Of a stretch of DNA of 64,000 bases, positions 12,201 to 25,400 are shown in pieces. The position numbers were made by a program, and so were the translations under genes. The notes under the pieces were generated by a model. That model saw nothing but the letters and a program-made list of their open reading frames with translations, made no database searches and was not told where the DNA came from. Within the stretch, counting starts at the first letter, position 1; the number at the start of each line of letters is the position of its first letter. The stretch comes from Paraphysoderma sedebokerense. Its lineage: Eukaryota > Blastocladiomycota > Physodermatomycetes > Physodermatales > Physodermataceae. The DNA lies in NCBI GenBank assembly GCA_025602915.1, contig JAHLJZ010000090.1, positions 1 through 64,000 of the forward strand, written 5' to 3'.

Positions 12201-14375
12201 GGATGAATATAATTCTAGGTTGAATGATCTACAACACCAAAATGACAATGCAAAAAGAAGAATACTGCAGAAAGTTGAAGAATTGAAAAGTCGCGAGGAA
12301 GCTTCAAAAGAGGAATTGAAAATTGTGAAAATTGCTTTGGCGGAAAGAGAGAGAGATTTGGAAACTGAACGAAACGGATATTTAACTTTGAAGGAAGATT
12401 TTGATCAAGTTGAGGGCGAAATGGAACGTTTGAAACAGTTAGAGAAGGTGTTCATTGAACGAGAGAGTGGTATGTCCCTCTCTCTTACGTCACTTGCTTT
12501 ACCCAAATTTAAAAGAGACTCGAATAGAATACCAATCTCAAGTGGATGTATTTACACTTAAAATCCAAGAATATGACAGCGAAGTTCAAAAAGTCAAAGA
12601 AAGGTTGGTTACAATTGCAAAAGAGCGCAATTTAATCCAGAAGCAGAACAAGGAGCTTGAAAAGTTAGTTGGGGCATTGAAGGAGGTACTTCGATTACCT
12701 TACATCACCACCTCACTAAAAGATTGATGTCTAATCAATATGCAAAAAGGCACGCGATTCTTCCCAAAATGAACTAAGAGCAATTAAAGATCAGAACGAA
12801 CATCTGAAAGCCGATATTGAACTTTTGCGGGAAATTATAATTAATGAACGGCAGGAGCACAAAACCAAAGTCGAGCGATTTATGACTGCAACCCAACAGG
12901 TGGGCTGTTCTTCCTACCTTACTCATCTTTCCTTGTTCTTGAACTTACACAATATGATCGGTTGTAGCTCAAAAAGCACCAAGAGAATGCTACCAATTAC
13001 GAGTCCGAAATACAACAATTAACTGCTCAAATTCACCGACTTTCGCAGGAACTGAATATGAATAAGCAGATTCAACACGAACGTCAGATTGAAGGTGTCG
13101 AAAGCTTGAAGGAGGACATTAAAGGTCTGCGAGAACAGTTACTGCAAAATGGGATCAAAAGTGGCGAAAGACGAAATGATGATGTTAAGCGGTACCGTCT
13201 GTATTGATTATGACATGATGATGTTCCCACATTGACTTTCGTATTGATGATAGGTTGGAATTAGAGATTATGTCCTTAAAGCAGGAGCAAAAGAAGTTAA
13301 ATGCTAATGTAAAGAAAGAAAGGATATCAGTTGAAGCTCACTTGCGGCTGCATGAAGACGTTCAACGAAAGCTGGAGGAAAAGGTTAATTTATCATTTCT
13401 TAAGTTCGGAAACATTAATTACTAACGTACTTCCTCGTAAAGGACCGGGAATTGCGGAACTTGATACTCACCCAGTCGCAACGCCGACATGACCCGGAAA
13501 GAACGGATCAGAGGCATTCCAAAGAACAGCAAATCAAGATTATGTCCAAAGAAATACAATATTTGAAAGCGAAATACCGAAAGGAAACTGGCTTCCGTGC
13601 AGACTTGATTTATCAAAAGAAATATCTGTTAATGTTAATTGGTGGGTTAGAAGCCTGGTGCGTATCATTCAGTTTGTTTGTTACCCAGTCAAATTTTTAC
13701 CATCGCCTCAAATATTCAAATGTATTGATATCATATGCTATACAGCGAAAAAGCAACATGGATGTTGATTACGAACACTGGTGTTGCATCCGGTAAAGCG
13801 GTTCCCTCCTCATTTTCGAATGGATTAACGCGGTTTAGAAAGGCGGTTTTCGCAGTTATTGCGATTGAAAGAATGAGGTTCGTTTTGGTCTGGCTTTTTT
13901 GTAACCCTTTACTAGATCAATGGTAGTAATATTTCGGTTTAGCGCATTACGGAGAAAATGGTTAGCGCAACGGAAGTTGAAAACTGAAACTGTTAACTCA
14001 GGAATACTGAATGGAGACGTCGGACATAGTCTTGGAATGAGTCAGTTATCGATTAATCAGACTCTTCATCCAGAGTCTTATGCAAGACATTCGGTTTCGG
14101 TATGTTTGAAGTAGATTAAGTTGTCCTGATATGAAATGTCTAAAGATGATCGGTTAGCAGACAAATTTAGATATATATGATTTGCAAAAATCAGTCATAA
14201 ATCTTCAGTCTCGATTGAATCGACACAACACCAACAGCAGGTAATGGAACTACCTCTTATTTGCGGATATTCTGAATGTCTAGCTCTTTTACTATGTTTC
14301 AGAATGAGCAGTTTGATTGCACCACTAACGGATGGTCTTGATTGGACATGCAGATCGACGTGTTCTAATCGATAA
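6221..14375 (+). CDS. Pericentrin/AKAP450-like coiled-coil protein with C-terminal PACT domain
   Basis: Seventeen exons (6221-6888, 7009-7708, 7792-8559, 8638-10833, 10933-11198, 11263-11674, 11747-11834, 11906-12469, 12516-12685, 12750-12899, 12968-13191, 13254-13383, 13443-13657, 13746-13877, 13943-14099, 14161-14240, 14303-14375) sum to a continuous 2,330-residue frame. The donor at 11834 is the weakest. Residues 1-210 are Ser/Asn-rich and disordered; most of the rest is heptad-rich coiled coil. Near residues 2140-2230 lies a PACT-like segment: GFRADLIYQKKYLLMLIGG, EKATWMLI, FRKAVFAVIAIERM, ALRRKWL. PACT domains anchor long coiled-coil scaffolds to centrioles, spindle poles and basal bodies and often bind calmodulin. 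In a zoosporic fungus this predicts a kinetosome/centrosome scaffold. Other coiled-coil families are unlikely given the PACT signature. Confidence 0.8.
8611..8637 (+). repeat. GATTTT hexanucleotide repeat forming a 3' splice tract
   Basis: Four perfect GATTTT units run straight into the acceptor AG of intron 3 of the pericentrin-like gene. The repeat therefore supplies the whole pyrimidine-rich tract. Read directly from the sequence. Confidence 0.8.
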
Positions 14376-14849
14376 ATATTCGCAAGAAAGTCCCAAAATT
14401 TGTCGATTTGCGTAGATTGTTTCATGCCTTTTTTTGCACATATAATATCTCGCATTTTTGTTTGATGGCAATCACATATTATGTACATATTAGTAGCTGA
14501 CGTATCGTTGATGAAAGTTGAAATACACGAAATGAATGAGTCACTGCGGCATAGCCATGTGCTTTATCTGTAACATAAACGTTGCACTCTGTGGCTATAT
14601 GAAAGACCCGAGTTCATAGACATCGTGCATGATTTTCATCGTGCCAGCGCGAACTTTTCCAACTCAGGTTGAGTGAGTCACTTGATGGTGTTGTGCTTCC
14701 TGCTGCCCCTAAAGTCTACAATCAATCCGGCCGGGTTATATAAGTAGCTCACATTCCTTTCATAAATTGTTATATCCTCATTCTCGGCCCTTCCTATCAA
14801 CGCTTTATCTAAAACTTATTCGCTTTTTACGGAAATTTATCCAGCAAAA
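14376..14849 (+). promoter_or_regulatory. Methionine synthase promoter with two TGAGTCA sites and a TATA box
   Basis: The region holds TGAGTCA twice (14537-14543 and 14674-14680), the palindromic Gcn4/AP-1 core. A TATATAAG box lies at 14737-14744, 106 nt before the ATG. In fungi Gcn4-type bZIP factors activate amino-acid biosynthesis genes through this motif, so general amino-acid control of the downstream gene is a reasonable inference. No other gene is visible here. Confidence 0.55.
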
Positions 14850-17800
14850 ATGGTCATCGCTACAAATCTCGGTTTCCCTCGCATCGGTGCAAAGCGCGAA
14901 CTAAAGCGCTTGGTCGAAAATTTTTGGAATGGAAAATTAGATCAGAAGGTTAGCATTTTATATCACACCGACTTTAATTTGAAATTACTCTACTCTCTTG
15001 TTATGTTATACTCGCTGTTTTGAGGTACTATTCATCCATTCCCGCGTACTAAATTTCCGTTTCATTTTGCAGGCTCTTCTTCTCGGCGCGAAGGTATGTT
15101 CATTATATAAATGGATTATCACTGAGTTGCACTAACTCTTGCGTTCTTCTGGCCTTCCAAAAATGTTTTTTTGTCACTTCTTCGAACTTTATGACAATAG
15201 AACATTCGTGCTGAAAACTGGCAGCTTCAAAAGTCCCTTGGATTGGATCACATCCCTTCCAACGACTTCAGTTTCTATGACCACGTCTTGGACACAGCGA
15301 TAGCGTTCAATGTCATTCCTGAAAAGTACCGCTCCATTGAACCCGAACCCGGACTGACCACATATTTTGCTTGCGCTAGAGGATTGCAACTTAATCCCGG
15401 CAATACCTCACCTGCAAATACATCATGTTGCGGACCTAACTCCGGCTCAGCGAACATTGACGTTCCCGCGATGTAAGATTTCTAATGACTACATCTTGTT
15501 TCCACCAGATTGGCTTTGAAAATTTGCATTATACATGCTAATAATGAATTTCTTGTTATTATATTATACAGGGAAATGAAAAAGTATTTCGATACAAATT
15601 GTAAGTTGTATTCCCCGATTATCTACCTCCAATTCTGTTGCTAAAGTTGTGTTCGTGATTTAGACCATTACATCGTCCCACAGTTTGACGAAACTACAGT
15701 CTTTAAACTCATCAACACGAAAGCCGTCGATGAGTTTCTCGAAGCGAAAGCTCTTGGTATCCACACTAGACCCGTTATTATTGGACCCATTTCCTTTCTA
15801 TTGATGGGTCGCGCTTCAAAATCCGCCAGTCCTACTTTCAACCCCCTCTCACTCTTACCAAGTTTGATCCCTGTGTACAAAACTTTACTCGCTAAATTAG
15901 CTGATGCGGGAGCTACTTGGATTCAAATGGGTTTGTTTTTATATTGATTAAATTGGTCGATTGCTGATAGTTAATCTAACGGCATTTTTGTGGTTTTCTG
16001 TTAGACGAACCGTCACTCGTTCAGGAATTGCCGATTGCAGTGCAAAGTGCATTGAAAGATGCATACACTGCATTCTCCGGTGTCAATTCCAATCTCAAAT
16101 TTCTATTAACGACATACTTCGATCGCCTTGATAGCAACATGGATTGGGTCTTGCCTCTTCCAATTCAAGGCATTCACATCGACCTCGTTCGGGCGCCCAA
16201 CCAACTTGATGATATCCTTCCTCGCTTACCTTCCCACATGATCCTCTCTCTTGGGTTAGTCAATGGTAGAAATGTTTGGAAAACGGATCTTGAAGGTGCC
16301 TTATCTGTCATAGAAAAGGTTACCGACATCATTGGATCGGACAAAGTTTTCATCGCTCCAAGTTGCTCCCTTCTACACTCTCCAGTCACCTTAGATAACG
16401 AAACAAAGATGGATCCTGAAATCCTGAATTGGTTGGCGTTCGCCAAAGAAAAAATTCAGGAAATTATTGTGCTGAAAAAAGCTGCGAATGGAAACGTAGA
16501 AGCCGTTAACGCCGAGTTGGATGCGAATAAGGCTGCGTATGTATATTCATGGATTTTCACTCTGCCGCCGCACAAGGACGATTACTAACACCTTCTTATA
16601 GCATGATTTCCAGGCGATCTTCTACTCGTATACATAGTTCTGCTGTCCAAGATCGTATTCAAAAAATCAACGCTGACATGATGAAGAGACAATCTCCTTT
16701 CAAAGCTCGTTGGGCCCTTCAGCAGCAGCAGTTAGTGGTCACACTTTGATATATTTCAACGATTAACAAGAACTGACTTATTATTCTCGTAGCCTCCAAT
16801 TGCCATTGTTCCCTACTACGACAATTGGTTCTTTCCCTCAAACAAAAACTGTTCGCCAAGTTCGCGCTCAACTGAAAAAGAATGAAATCTCCCAAGAGCA
16901 GTACTGGCAATTTATCAAAGATGAAACCGTCGCTTGTATTCGCGCTCAAGAAGAGTTAGGATTAGATGTTCTCGTTCACGGCGAATTCGAAAGAAACGAT
17001 ATGGTAGAGTATTTCGGAGAAAACCTGTCTGGCTATGTGTTCTCCTCCAATGGCTGGGTCCAGTCTTACGGTTCGCGATGTGTCAAACCGCCCATTATCT
17101 TTGGTAAACCTTTAATGATTCAAATGCGTATCTTGTGTCACAATGTTGAATTAGTCCTGTTATAGGCGACGTCTCTCGACCTAAGCCGATGACTGTTGAA
17201 ACCTCAGTCTTTGCCCAAAGTGTCACCACGAAACCAATGAAAGGAATGTTGACCGGTCCGATTACTATGCTACAATGGTCATTTGTGCGTGATGATCAGG
17301 TAAGTAATTTACTCTCATTTTAAACATATTTCTTCTCTGACAACATCCACGACAGCCTCGCAGCGAGACCGCTTTTCAACTTGCACTCGCCATTCGTGAT
17401 GAAGTTCGGGATCTGGAACTGGCCGGTATAAAGGTGATTCAAATCGACGAAGCTGCCCTCCGTGAGGGTCTCCCTCTGCGTAGAGCAGATTGGGAAGGAT
17501 ATCTCAAATGGGCGATCGATGCCTTTCTACTCTCCAGTACTGGCGTCAAAGACGAAACCCAGATTCACTCGCACATGTGTTATTCCGACTTCAATGATAT
17601 CTTCCCAGCTATTCAACGCATGGACTGTGATGCTTTAACAATCGAAAATTCCAAGAGTGATTTAAAATTGCTTAATGCTTTTGAACAGTACCATTACGTC
17701 AATGGAATTGGTCCCGGAGTCTATGATATTCGTATGTTGATCTCAATACCATGTTCTGAAGATTACAAACTAAAGCAGAAGCACATATTCTAGATTCACC

Positions 17801-18049
17801 ACGTATTCCGTCAGTCGAAGAGCTCAAAGCACGAGTTGATCAACTCTTGAAATACCTAGACGTCAAACTTTTGTGGATCAATCCGTATGTTTCTTCCTTT
17901 TTTGGATTTTCTAATAAAACTCTGTCTTGACTTCCATTTTGCTTCAATCTAGCGATTGCGGGCTCAAAACTAGAAATTGGCCAGAAACTAAGGAAAGCTT
18001 AAGAAATATGGTAGAGGTTGCAAAAATGTTGAGAACAATGTATAAATAA
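14850..18049 (+). CDS. metE: Cobalamin-independent methionine synthase
   Basis: Twelve exons: 14850-14948, 15073-15093, 15201-15472, 15572-15600, 15664-15930, 16005-16536, 16602-16730, 16793-17103, 17166-17299, 17356-17731, 17794-17884, 17953-18049. They give 785 residues, close to the usual 760-770. The enzyme transfers a methyl group from 5-methyltetrahydropteroyl-glutamate to homocysteine in the cytosol. The N-terminus [14 protein letters not shown] is characteristic. The C-terminal half begins with [13 protein letters not shown] and carries [15 protein letters not shown]. The zinc/homocysteine site appears as [15 protein letters not shown] and the last Cys in DCGLKTR. Exon 2 is only 21 nt (ALLLGAK), and a normal-length protein requires it. 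Fungal symbols are MET6/metE. Confidence 0.97.
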
Positions 18050-18245
18050 GTTATGCTTGTCGATATTTCGATATTTGCTCATGATTTGTTCATTCCGTAT
18101 ACCCGTAAGCGAATTGTATCTTCAGGAAATATACTAATTATTCTTTGAATTTATTGCCCATTCTACCGTTACCTTCTATTTTTATGCATCCCTCATTGTT
18201 TGCTTAATCCGTCAGCAACATAATCCTGACTATGCGGCCGATACC

Positions 18246-19227
18246 TTAGTCTTCGACTTCTACGACCTTTTGGATTCCCATGATATGCTCCATTCTCTCC
18301 GTTTGAATCTCATATCCATTGCCGTTAAACACCAGCTTCACCGGTAACTGCATTTTACTTCCAACAATTTTTTCAGCTGTGGTTCCATCATCATTCGTAA
18401 CTTGTTCAGTAATGGCAGAAAAGTTACAAACTATCTTATGATCTGCATGAATAATCTCTGCTTCACCCACGAGATATCCATTATTCCATGTACCTTTCTG
18501 TTTGGATTGAGTGGCAGTGAAAATGTAAGTGCCGGGGCCATGTTTTAAGTCGTTGGCAAATTCACCGACATATGCGTCTCCACTGGTTTAAATAAATTGA
18601 AAGATAAGATTAAATTGATCATGACATTAGTAAAGATATTGAAAGAAACAGTTAGATGCAACTTGTACAAAGCAGTCGTGACATATAAAATGTTTAAAGA
18701 TACTGACTTTGGATAGATGTAAGTTCCGTAACCATGCCGTTTCCCTGTGACAAAGTCACCTTTTTGGAATGTGAGAAGAAGAGAGAGAACAAAATTTCTG
18801 ATTATTCAATGTGAACTGTCCTATTTTTCAAGACATTGATAATTTGATGGCCATTGTACCTTTGTATCTACTCCCGTCGGGGTAGCAGATAATCCCTTTT
18901 CCATGTTTCAAGTTATCAACATAATCTCCGGCATACTTGGCTTTTGGTTTCTTCCAGACATACGATCCGTTTCCATGTCTCTTGCCCAACGCATAAGCAC
19001 CAGTATAGACGTCGCCATTGGGAAATACATTCGATCCGTTGCCGTGTCGCTCGTTTGAATTCGGTGCTCGATCGCCAGTATAGGTCTGACATCATGAAAA
19101 GATATAGCATGAGATTGAAAAAAGTCAGATTCAATAGATGTGGTGGGTATTAGTGACCACAATGATACAATACCCCGAGCGCTGGCACATCATCTGCGAG
19201 ATTTGCTTCACTGCCAATTTCAGACAT
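18246..19227 (-). CDS. RSPH1: Radial spoke head protein 1 (MORN repeats)
   Basis: Four exons (19227-19174, 19085-18860, 18759-18708, 18582-18246) give 222 residues. The protein opens with MSEIGSEANLADD, much like animal RSPH1 (MSDLGSE). It continues with at least five MORN repeats, for example ERHGNGSNVFPNGDVYTGAY, GKRHGNGSYVW, NLKHGKGIICYPDGSRYKG and GKRHGYGTYIYPNGDAYVGE. RSPH1 is a structural part of the radial spoke head in motile 9+2 axonemes. Other MORN proteins exist, but the N-terminus, the size and the divergent IFT172 neighbour support RSPH1. The animal protein has a longer acidic C-terminal tail, which is missing here. Confidence 0.82.
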
Positions 19228-19458
19228 GCTGTGCAAAAGTATAACCAATGAGACTTGTGTACGATTGAACTTATCTGCGTAAACCTTCGATAGTGTCTGT
19301 GTGAGTGATATATAATGTAGTGATGTGGTTTGATGCGCAGGGAGATGTTCAGCGGTGTGTGTATGCTCAGTTCAGCATTTCGCGTCGGAGTTCGAGTCCG
19401 TTCCCTTCCCAATACACAGAGACAAATCATCCATTTTCTTCATGACGCACAACACAAA
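19228..19458. promoter_or_regulatory. Shared divergent promoter of RSPH1 and IFT172
   Basis: Only 231 bp separate the two ATGs. A CCAAT-like AACCAAT lies near 19244-19250 and an AT-rich TATATAAT near 19309-19316. I looked for an RFX X-box and saw no convincing one. Both flanking genes serve the flagellum, so co-regulation through this interval is likely. Confidence 0.6.
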
Positions 19459-22400
19459 ATGCAGATAAAACATCTCAAGACAATCATACAGCCCTCAGAT
19501 GGACCCAATCGAATTACGGCTCTTGCTTGGTCACCTAATAACCAGAAACTGGCAGTCGTTGGGACAGACAAAATAGTACAACTATATGATGAGACAGGCG
19601 AAAGAAAGGATAGATTCGCTACTAAGCCGGCAGATCCAAAGGTTCTGTATACAATTTAATTTGATTTTGCTTCATACAATACTCAATTTGGCTTTGTCGC
19701 ATTTGATAACAGAGTGAACGAAGTTACCTTGTTTGTGCCATGGCGTTTTCACCAGATTCGACGAAGCTTGCTGTTGCGCAAACCGATGGCGTTGTCTTTA
19801 TATATAAACTCGGCTTAGAATGGGGGGAAAAGAAATCGATTTGCAACAAATTCATCCAGACTTCCGATATAACATGTCTAACGTGGCCCAGAGAACAACC
19901 AAATGCAATTGTTTTCGGCATGGCCGACGGAAAGGTAGTAAATAAATCTACCCCATGCGCCCGATTTCGCAAGACGTTCTGGGTTACAAGATGTACACTT
20001 ATTCTGTGTAGGTCAGAGTCGGAAATCTTAAATCCAACAAAGCAGCTACGCTATATCAAACCGAATCATATGTACTGTCCGCAGCTAGTAGTCCAGACGG
20101 AAATGGGATCGCAACAGGACATATAGATGGGTCAATCAACAGATTTTTCTTCAACGATGGCGCTTCAGGAGCTGCACAGGTTTGTTATTTTGGCTTAACC
20201 ATACCCAACTACAACTGGTTAGAACAATTACACTGATATCATAATAGGGGAAGTTTACAGTACATACAACACCACCGACCGCACTTGCATGGGGAGAGTC
20301 GATAGTAGCCGCAGGAGCTGACAAGTGTATTACATTCTACGATGCTAATGGTGGGCACAAGTTTCTTTTATATGGATCAACAAATTATATTGGTATCCTG
20401 ACGCTCAATTGGAAGGACGCATTTTCCAAAATTTCGATTATCAAGGAGACGAGAATCAGCAAGAATTCAGTGTTGCAACCTTTGGTCCGAATGGACAGAC
20501 TATAGTCGTGGGAAGTTTCGACAAGTAATTGTTACGATACATCTGGTGACAATCGTTAAACCATTAACAACCTTATGTATTTCAGGTTTCATATTTTCAA
20601 TTGGTCTACGAGCAAGCAAGTGTGGGTCGAGGCTCCGCCGAAGGTAGTTGAAAACATGTACACGATTACAGCTTTCGCTTGGAAGCCAGATGGCTCAAGA
20701 CTCGTCTCGGTAATGGGCATTTTTTCTTTCCATTAGAGTATGGAGAAGTCGGTTGATGTTCAAACCAACAGGGGACGCTCTGCGGAGCTGTTGAGATGTT
20801 CGACTGCTGCTTACGACGATCTCGGTACAGAGGCAAATTTGAGTTCACTTACGTTTCGCCCTCCCAAGTCATCGTGAAGCGACTTTCAACTGGCTCACGG
20901 ATCATATTGAAAAGTCATTACGGATATGAAATCAACAAGATAAACATCTTCCAAGATCAATTCCTAATTGCCAACACCCCCGAAACTCTGTTACTTGGCG
21001 ACTTGAGTAGCTGTAAATTAAGCGAAGTGCGTTCTGTCTTGTTATCAGCTTTAACGGTAGCTAACCCTGGTTAAACCAGATCCCATGGAGAAGTGCAGGG
21101 AACGAAAAATATTTTTTCCAAAATCCTGCAGTTTGTATGATATTCAACGCCGGCGAATTAACACTAATTGAATATGGAGTAAACGAAATACTCGGCTCCT
21201 GTCGAACAGAACAAATGAATCCTCATCTCATTAGGTATATTTACTTGTGATTTGTCATTGCTTTGTAGCTTTCAACCGGGAATGTTAACATTAATTTTGT
21301 GCTTAGTTTGAGGATAAACGAAAGGAAATCAAACCAAGAGATTAAAAAGATAGCGTACTTGGTAGATTTACAGACTATTCAAATTCTGGATTTATTGACT
21401 GGGATGACTGTAGCAAACATTGTTCACGACGCAAGGATAGACTGGTTGGAGGTATTGCACACGTCGACACATCCATTGCGAATTTGAAGTATTAGGAACT
21501 GCCACTAACATTCCGTACGATTAAAGCTATCGGGCACGGCAACAAAACTATTGTATCGTGACAAGCGTCATCAGCTTTATTTATTCGATGTCGCTTCTCA
21601 AATTCGAACCACACTTTTGAATGTTTGCAGCTACGTGCAATGGGTTCCAAATTCAGATGTTGTAGTGGCCCAAAGCCGGTCAAATTTATGCATTTGGTAC
21701 AACATTGACGCACCAGAAAGGCTGACAATGTTTGCTATTAAGGTAGGTATCGTTTTCTTTCGTTCTACTTTATTGCTGATATCAGTGCGTCGGATAACGT
21801 CATTTTGCGTGACTGTTAGGGAGAGGTTGAGGATATAGAAAGAAATGAGGGAAAGACCGAAGTCATTGTCGACGAAGGAGTAAATACCGTTTCGTATACA
21901 TTGGACGAATGTTTAATCGAGTTTGGGACTGCTATGGATGATAGAGACTACCAACGGTATACTATTTTGTGGCCTTGTCCTTTATCCTTGTTCTTTCCAT
22001 AACATTTGAATTTTCTGTTGACACCATTTGAATTGATAGTGCCATTAATTTACTTGAAACACTTGAGATGACGCCAGAGACCGAAGCAATGTGGCAGACG
22101 TTAAGTCAATGTGCATTAGGTGATAGAAATTTACTTATTGCAGAACGGTTTGTCATATTTCGATTGTCAACCTTTCTTAGGTGATATTGATCCATTGACA
22201 AAAATAGTTGTTATGCCGCGCTGGGTGATGTCGCTCGAGCTCGCTACCTCCACAATTTGAACGATTTCATAGAAAAATCAAAACAGATTACTGTACGTAT
22301 TTCATTTCCCGCATCAACGAAAATTCATATTGAGAACCTCTGTTCGTCCGATAGCTTCAGAGTAATGACGATCAGTACCGTATCAAGGCCAAACTAGCTG

Positions 22401-25400
22401 TTCTCGATAAGCAGTTCAAACTTGCAGAGAGAATATACATGGAACAGGTATCAATTGTATTTTGAATGACCGAGCTTGGAGTTCTCTGACCGTGAAGTGG
22501 TTTTCAAAGGGACGTATCGAAGAAGCTATGGAGATGTACCAAGAGATTCATAAGTGGGATTTATCGATCAAGGTGGCAGAGGCCGCGAGTCATCCTGAGG
22601 TTGAAAATCTTAGATTAAATTATTTCCAATGGCTTATAGAAAGTGGGCAGATTGATAAAGCTGGTAGGCAGTCTGCTACATTATGCTGGATGGCACGTCT
22701 ATTGATTACCTGTCGTCCAGGCGAATTGAAGGAGGACGAGGGAGATTATATTGCCGCGATCAACTTATACTTGAAAGGTGGAATGGCTGCCCGAGCCGCA
22801 AATGTTGTACGACAAAGACGATTAACTGATAATGAAGATTTGACAGAAAGAGTCGCCGGGGCATTAGTGAGGTCAGGACTATTTGAAAAGGTGAAGCCAA
22901 GTTCATTTTATATACATATGAAGGCTAATCAACTAATAGTTCTGTCTTCTTTTAGGCTGGGGAGTTCTACGAAAAGATTGGAAACAAACGAGCAGCATTA
23001 GATGCATATAAGGCAGGGAACGCCTTTCGTGCCGCAGTAGAATTGAGTCGTTATGCGTTTCCTCAGGAGATCATCAGTTTGGAGGAGGTTTGTCGGTTGA
23101 TTCTCAAGGAATATATATGCCGCCAGCTCTCTAACATTATTGTCTGTAGAAATGGGGTGATTACCTAGTTACTCAAAGACAAACTGAAGCGGCTATTAGC
23201 CATTATATTGAAGCCGGCAAAAATGTTAAAGCCATGGAAGCAGCTTTAGCGGCGAAAGCGGTAATATGCTATTTCTTTCTAACAGAAACCAAAGATTTGC
23301 TAACATAAGTTATGCAAACAGTGGAAAAAAGCCTGCAGTGTTCTGGATAACCTCGAACCCTCTGAACAAGTCAAGAAGTACTGTCTTCAACTGGCTAAAC
23401 ATTTTGACGAATGTGGTGATTATGTAACCGCTGAAAAGTATTATGTTCAAGCCAGTCGACCACAAGATGCTGTTGATATGTATACTCGAGCGAATAAGTT
23501 GGAGAAGGCTCATGCTTTGGCTACGACTTACATGTCTCCAGAGCAAGTAAGTTATCTGTACATTAATCATGCCCAGATTCTGGAGTCAAAAGGTATAAAT
23601 GTTGCATTAAAATTGCTTACGAGGAGGAATAATGACTAATGAATATTGTAGGCAAATTTAAAGAAGCTGAGAAATTATACCTAGCTATTGATGAACCGGA
23701 TCTTGCTATAAACATGTACAAAAATGCCAAGCAATATGATAGTATGATTCGGCTCGTCGCCGTCTATCATAAGGATTTGTTGGTCGAAACGCATCTGTTT
23801 CTAGCTAAGACCTTGGAGAGTGAAAGTAATTTTAAACTGGCCGAACGTCACTACGTCGAGGGAAAGGAATGGAAAAGTGCAGTAAATATGTATTGCTCCA
23901 ACGGGTTATACGAGGATGCGCACAGAGTTTGTTAATTCTGTCATCTAAGGCCAATTGGATTAATACGCTGACTTCCCTAAAATCTCCTTTAGATTGCCAA
24001 AACCCATGGCGGAATACAACCGGCAAAGCAGGTAGCTTATTTGTGGGCTCGATCTTTAGGAGGGGAAGCAGCAGCCAAGCTCCTATCCAAACTCGATTTA
24101 TTGGATTACGCAATTGACTTCGCATCTGAGAATGGTGCATTTGAGTTTGCATTTGAGTTGGCAAAATACGGTGATAAATCGAAAGTGAACGACGTTTATC
24201 TTCGACAAGCGATGGCATTTGAAGACGAAGGAAAGTTTGCGGAAGCCGAAAAGGCATTTGTTCTCGCCCAAAAGCCGAAGGAAGCTATTCTTATGCATAT
24301 TCACAATGAAGATTGGGAAGCCGCGCAACGAGTAGCAACCGCGCATGATCCGACAGCCGTAGTAGATGTCCTAATTGGACAAGCGAAAGTTGCCTTTAAC
24401 GCCAAAGATTTTTCCAAGGCAGAGTCTCTAATCTTACGCGCTCAACGACCTGATTTTGGAATCAGATTTTACAAGGAATGCAGTATGTGGAAGGAAGCCA
24501 TCAAATTCGCCAAAGAATACATACCTGCAAAGTTGTCGGAAATACAAGACGAGTACGAAAAATATTTATCAGAGACTAGTGGTGGTCTGGGTGGTGGTGG
24601 CGGAAAAGATGAAATCATCTCAACGGCCAGATTGTTTGAACAACAACTGGAGTACTCCAGAGCGATCGATATGTACTTGAAAGTAAGCTTCACGCATACA
24701 CCCGACACGATGGTTTTAAGTCAACTCTGGACAAGAGCTGCGGATCTGGCCTTGAAACATGTCGCCGACAGAGCAGTTGATGTTGTCAAAGGCGTTGGAA
24801 AACGTCTGATTGATATTCACCAATACGAGCTTGCGGCCAAACTATTTGCTCGCGTAGAATTGTTCAAGGACGCAATTGATACATTTATTATGGATAGCAA
24901 TTGGGAGGAAGCCAAAAATGTCGTCAAGGTGGCGCCAAAATACGCTGATTATTTTGAGGGATTGTATGTCGAATACCTGAAAAGCCAGGGAAAAGTTGAT
25001 ACGCTAGCTAATGTGAACGCGGCTGCTGCATTGGACGTATATGCTCGCAATAGGGAATGGGAGAAGTGTCTTCAAACTGCTTCGGCCCAGGTAATGGTGT
25101 TTTCTCTATTCTTTGTAGTCATTTATAACTGTGACTCATGAAACGATCATTTGATCGACAGGGACCCGACGTTCTTAATAAGTATCTCATTACTTATTCG
25201 AGTATGCTGTTGAAAGATGGAAAAGCATTCGAAGTGGTAAAATTATTCGCTAAATACAGTCTTCCGGCCTCCTCGCTCCCCAGCGAAACAGTGGTGCAAT
25301 TGTCGGAGCAAATTCTGCGTTCTTCATCAAAAGAAGCCTACATTCCATTACGTGATATGCTGAAGAAATATGTAAGTCATTCGTCACGTCTGTGTCTGTA

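Noticed and set aside
19330-19430. tRNA candidate with a B-box-like GAGTTCGAGTCC
   Set aside because: No A box at the right distance and no cloverleaf. It lies in the 5' leader of IFT172, where an in-frame extension upstream of the true ATG is also open.
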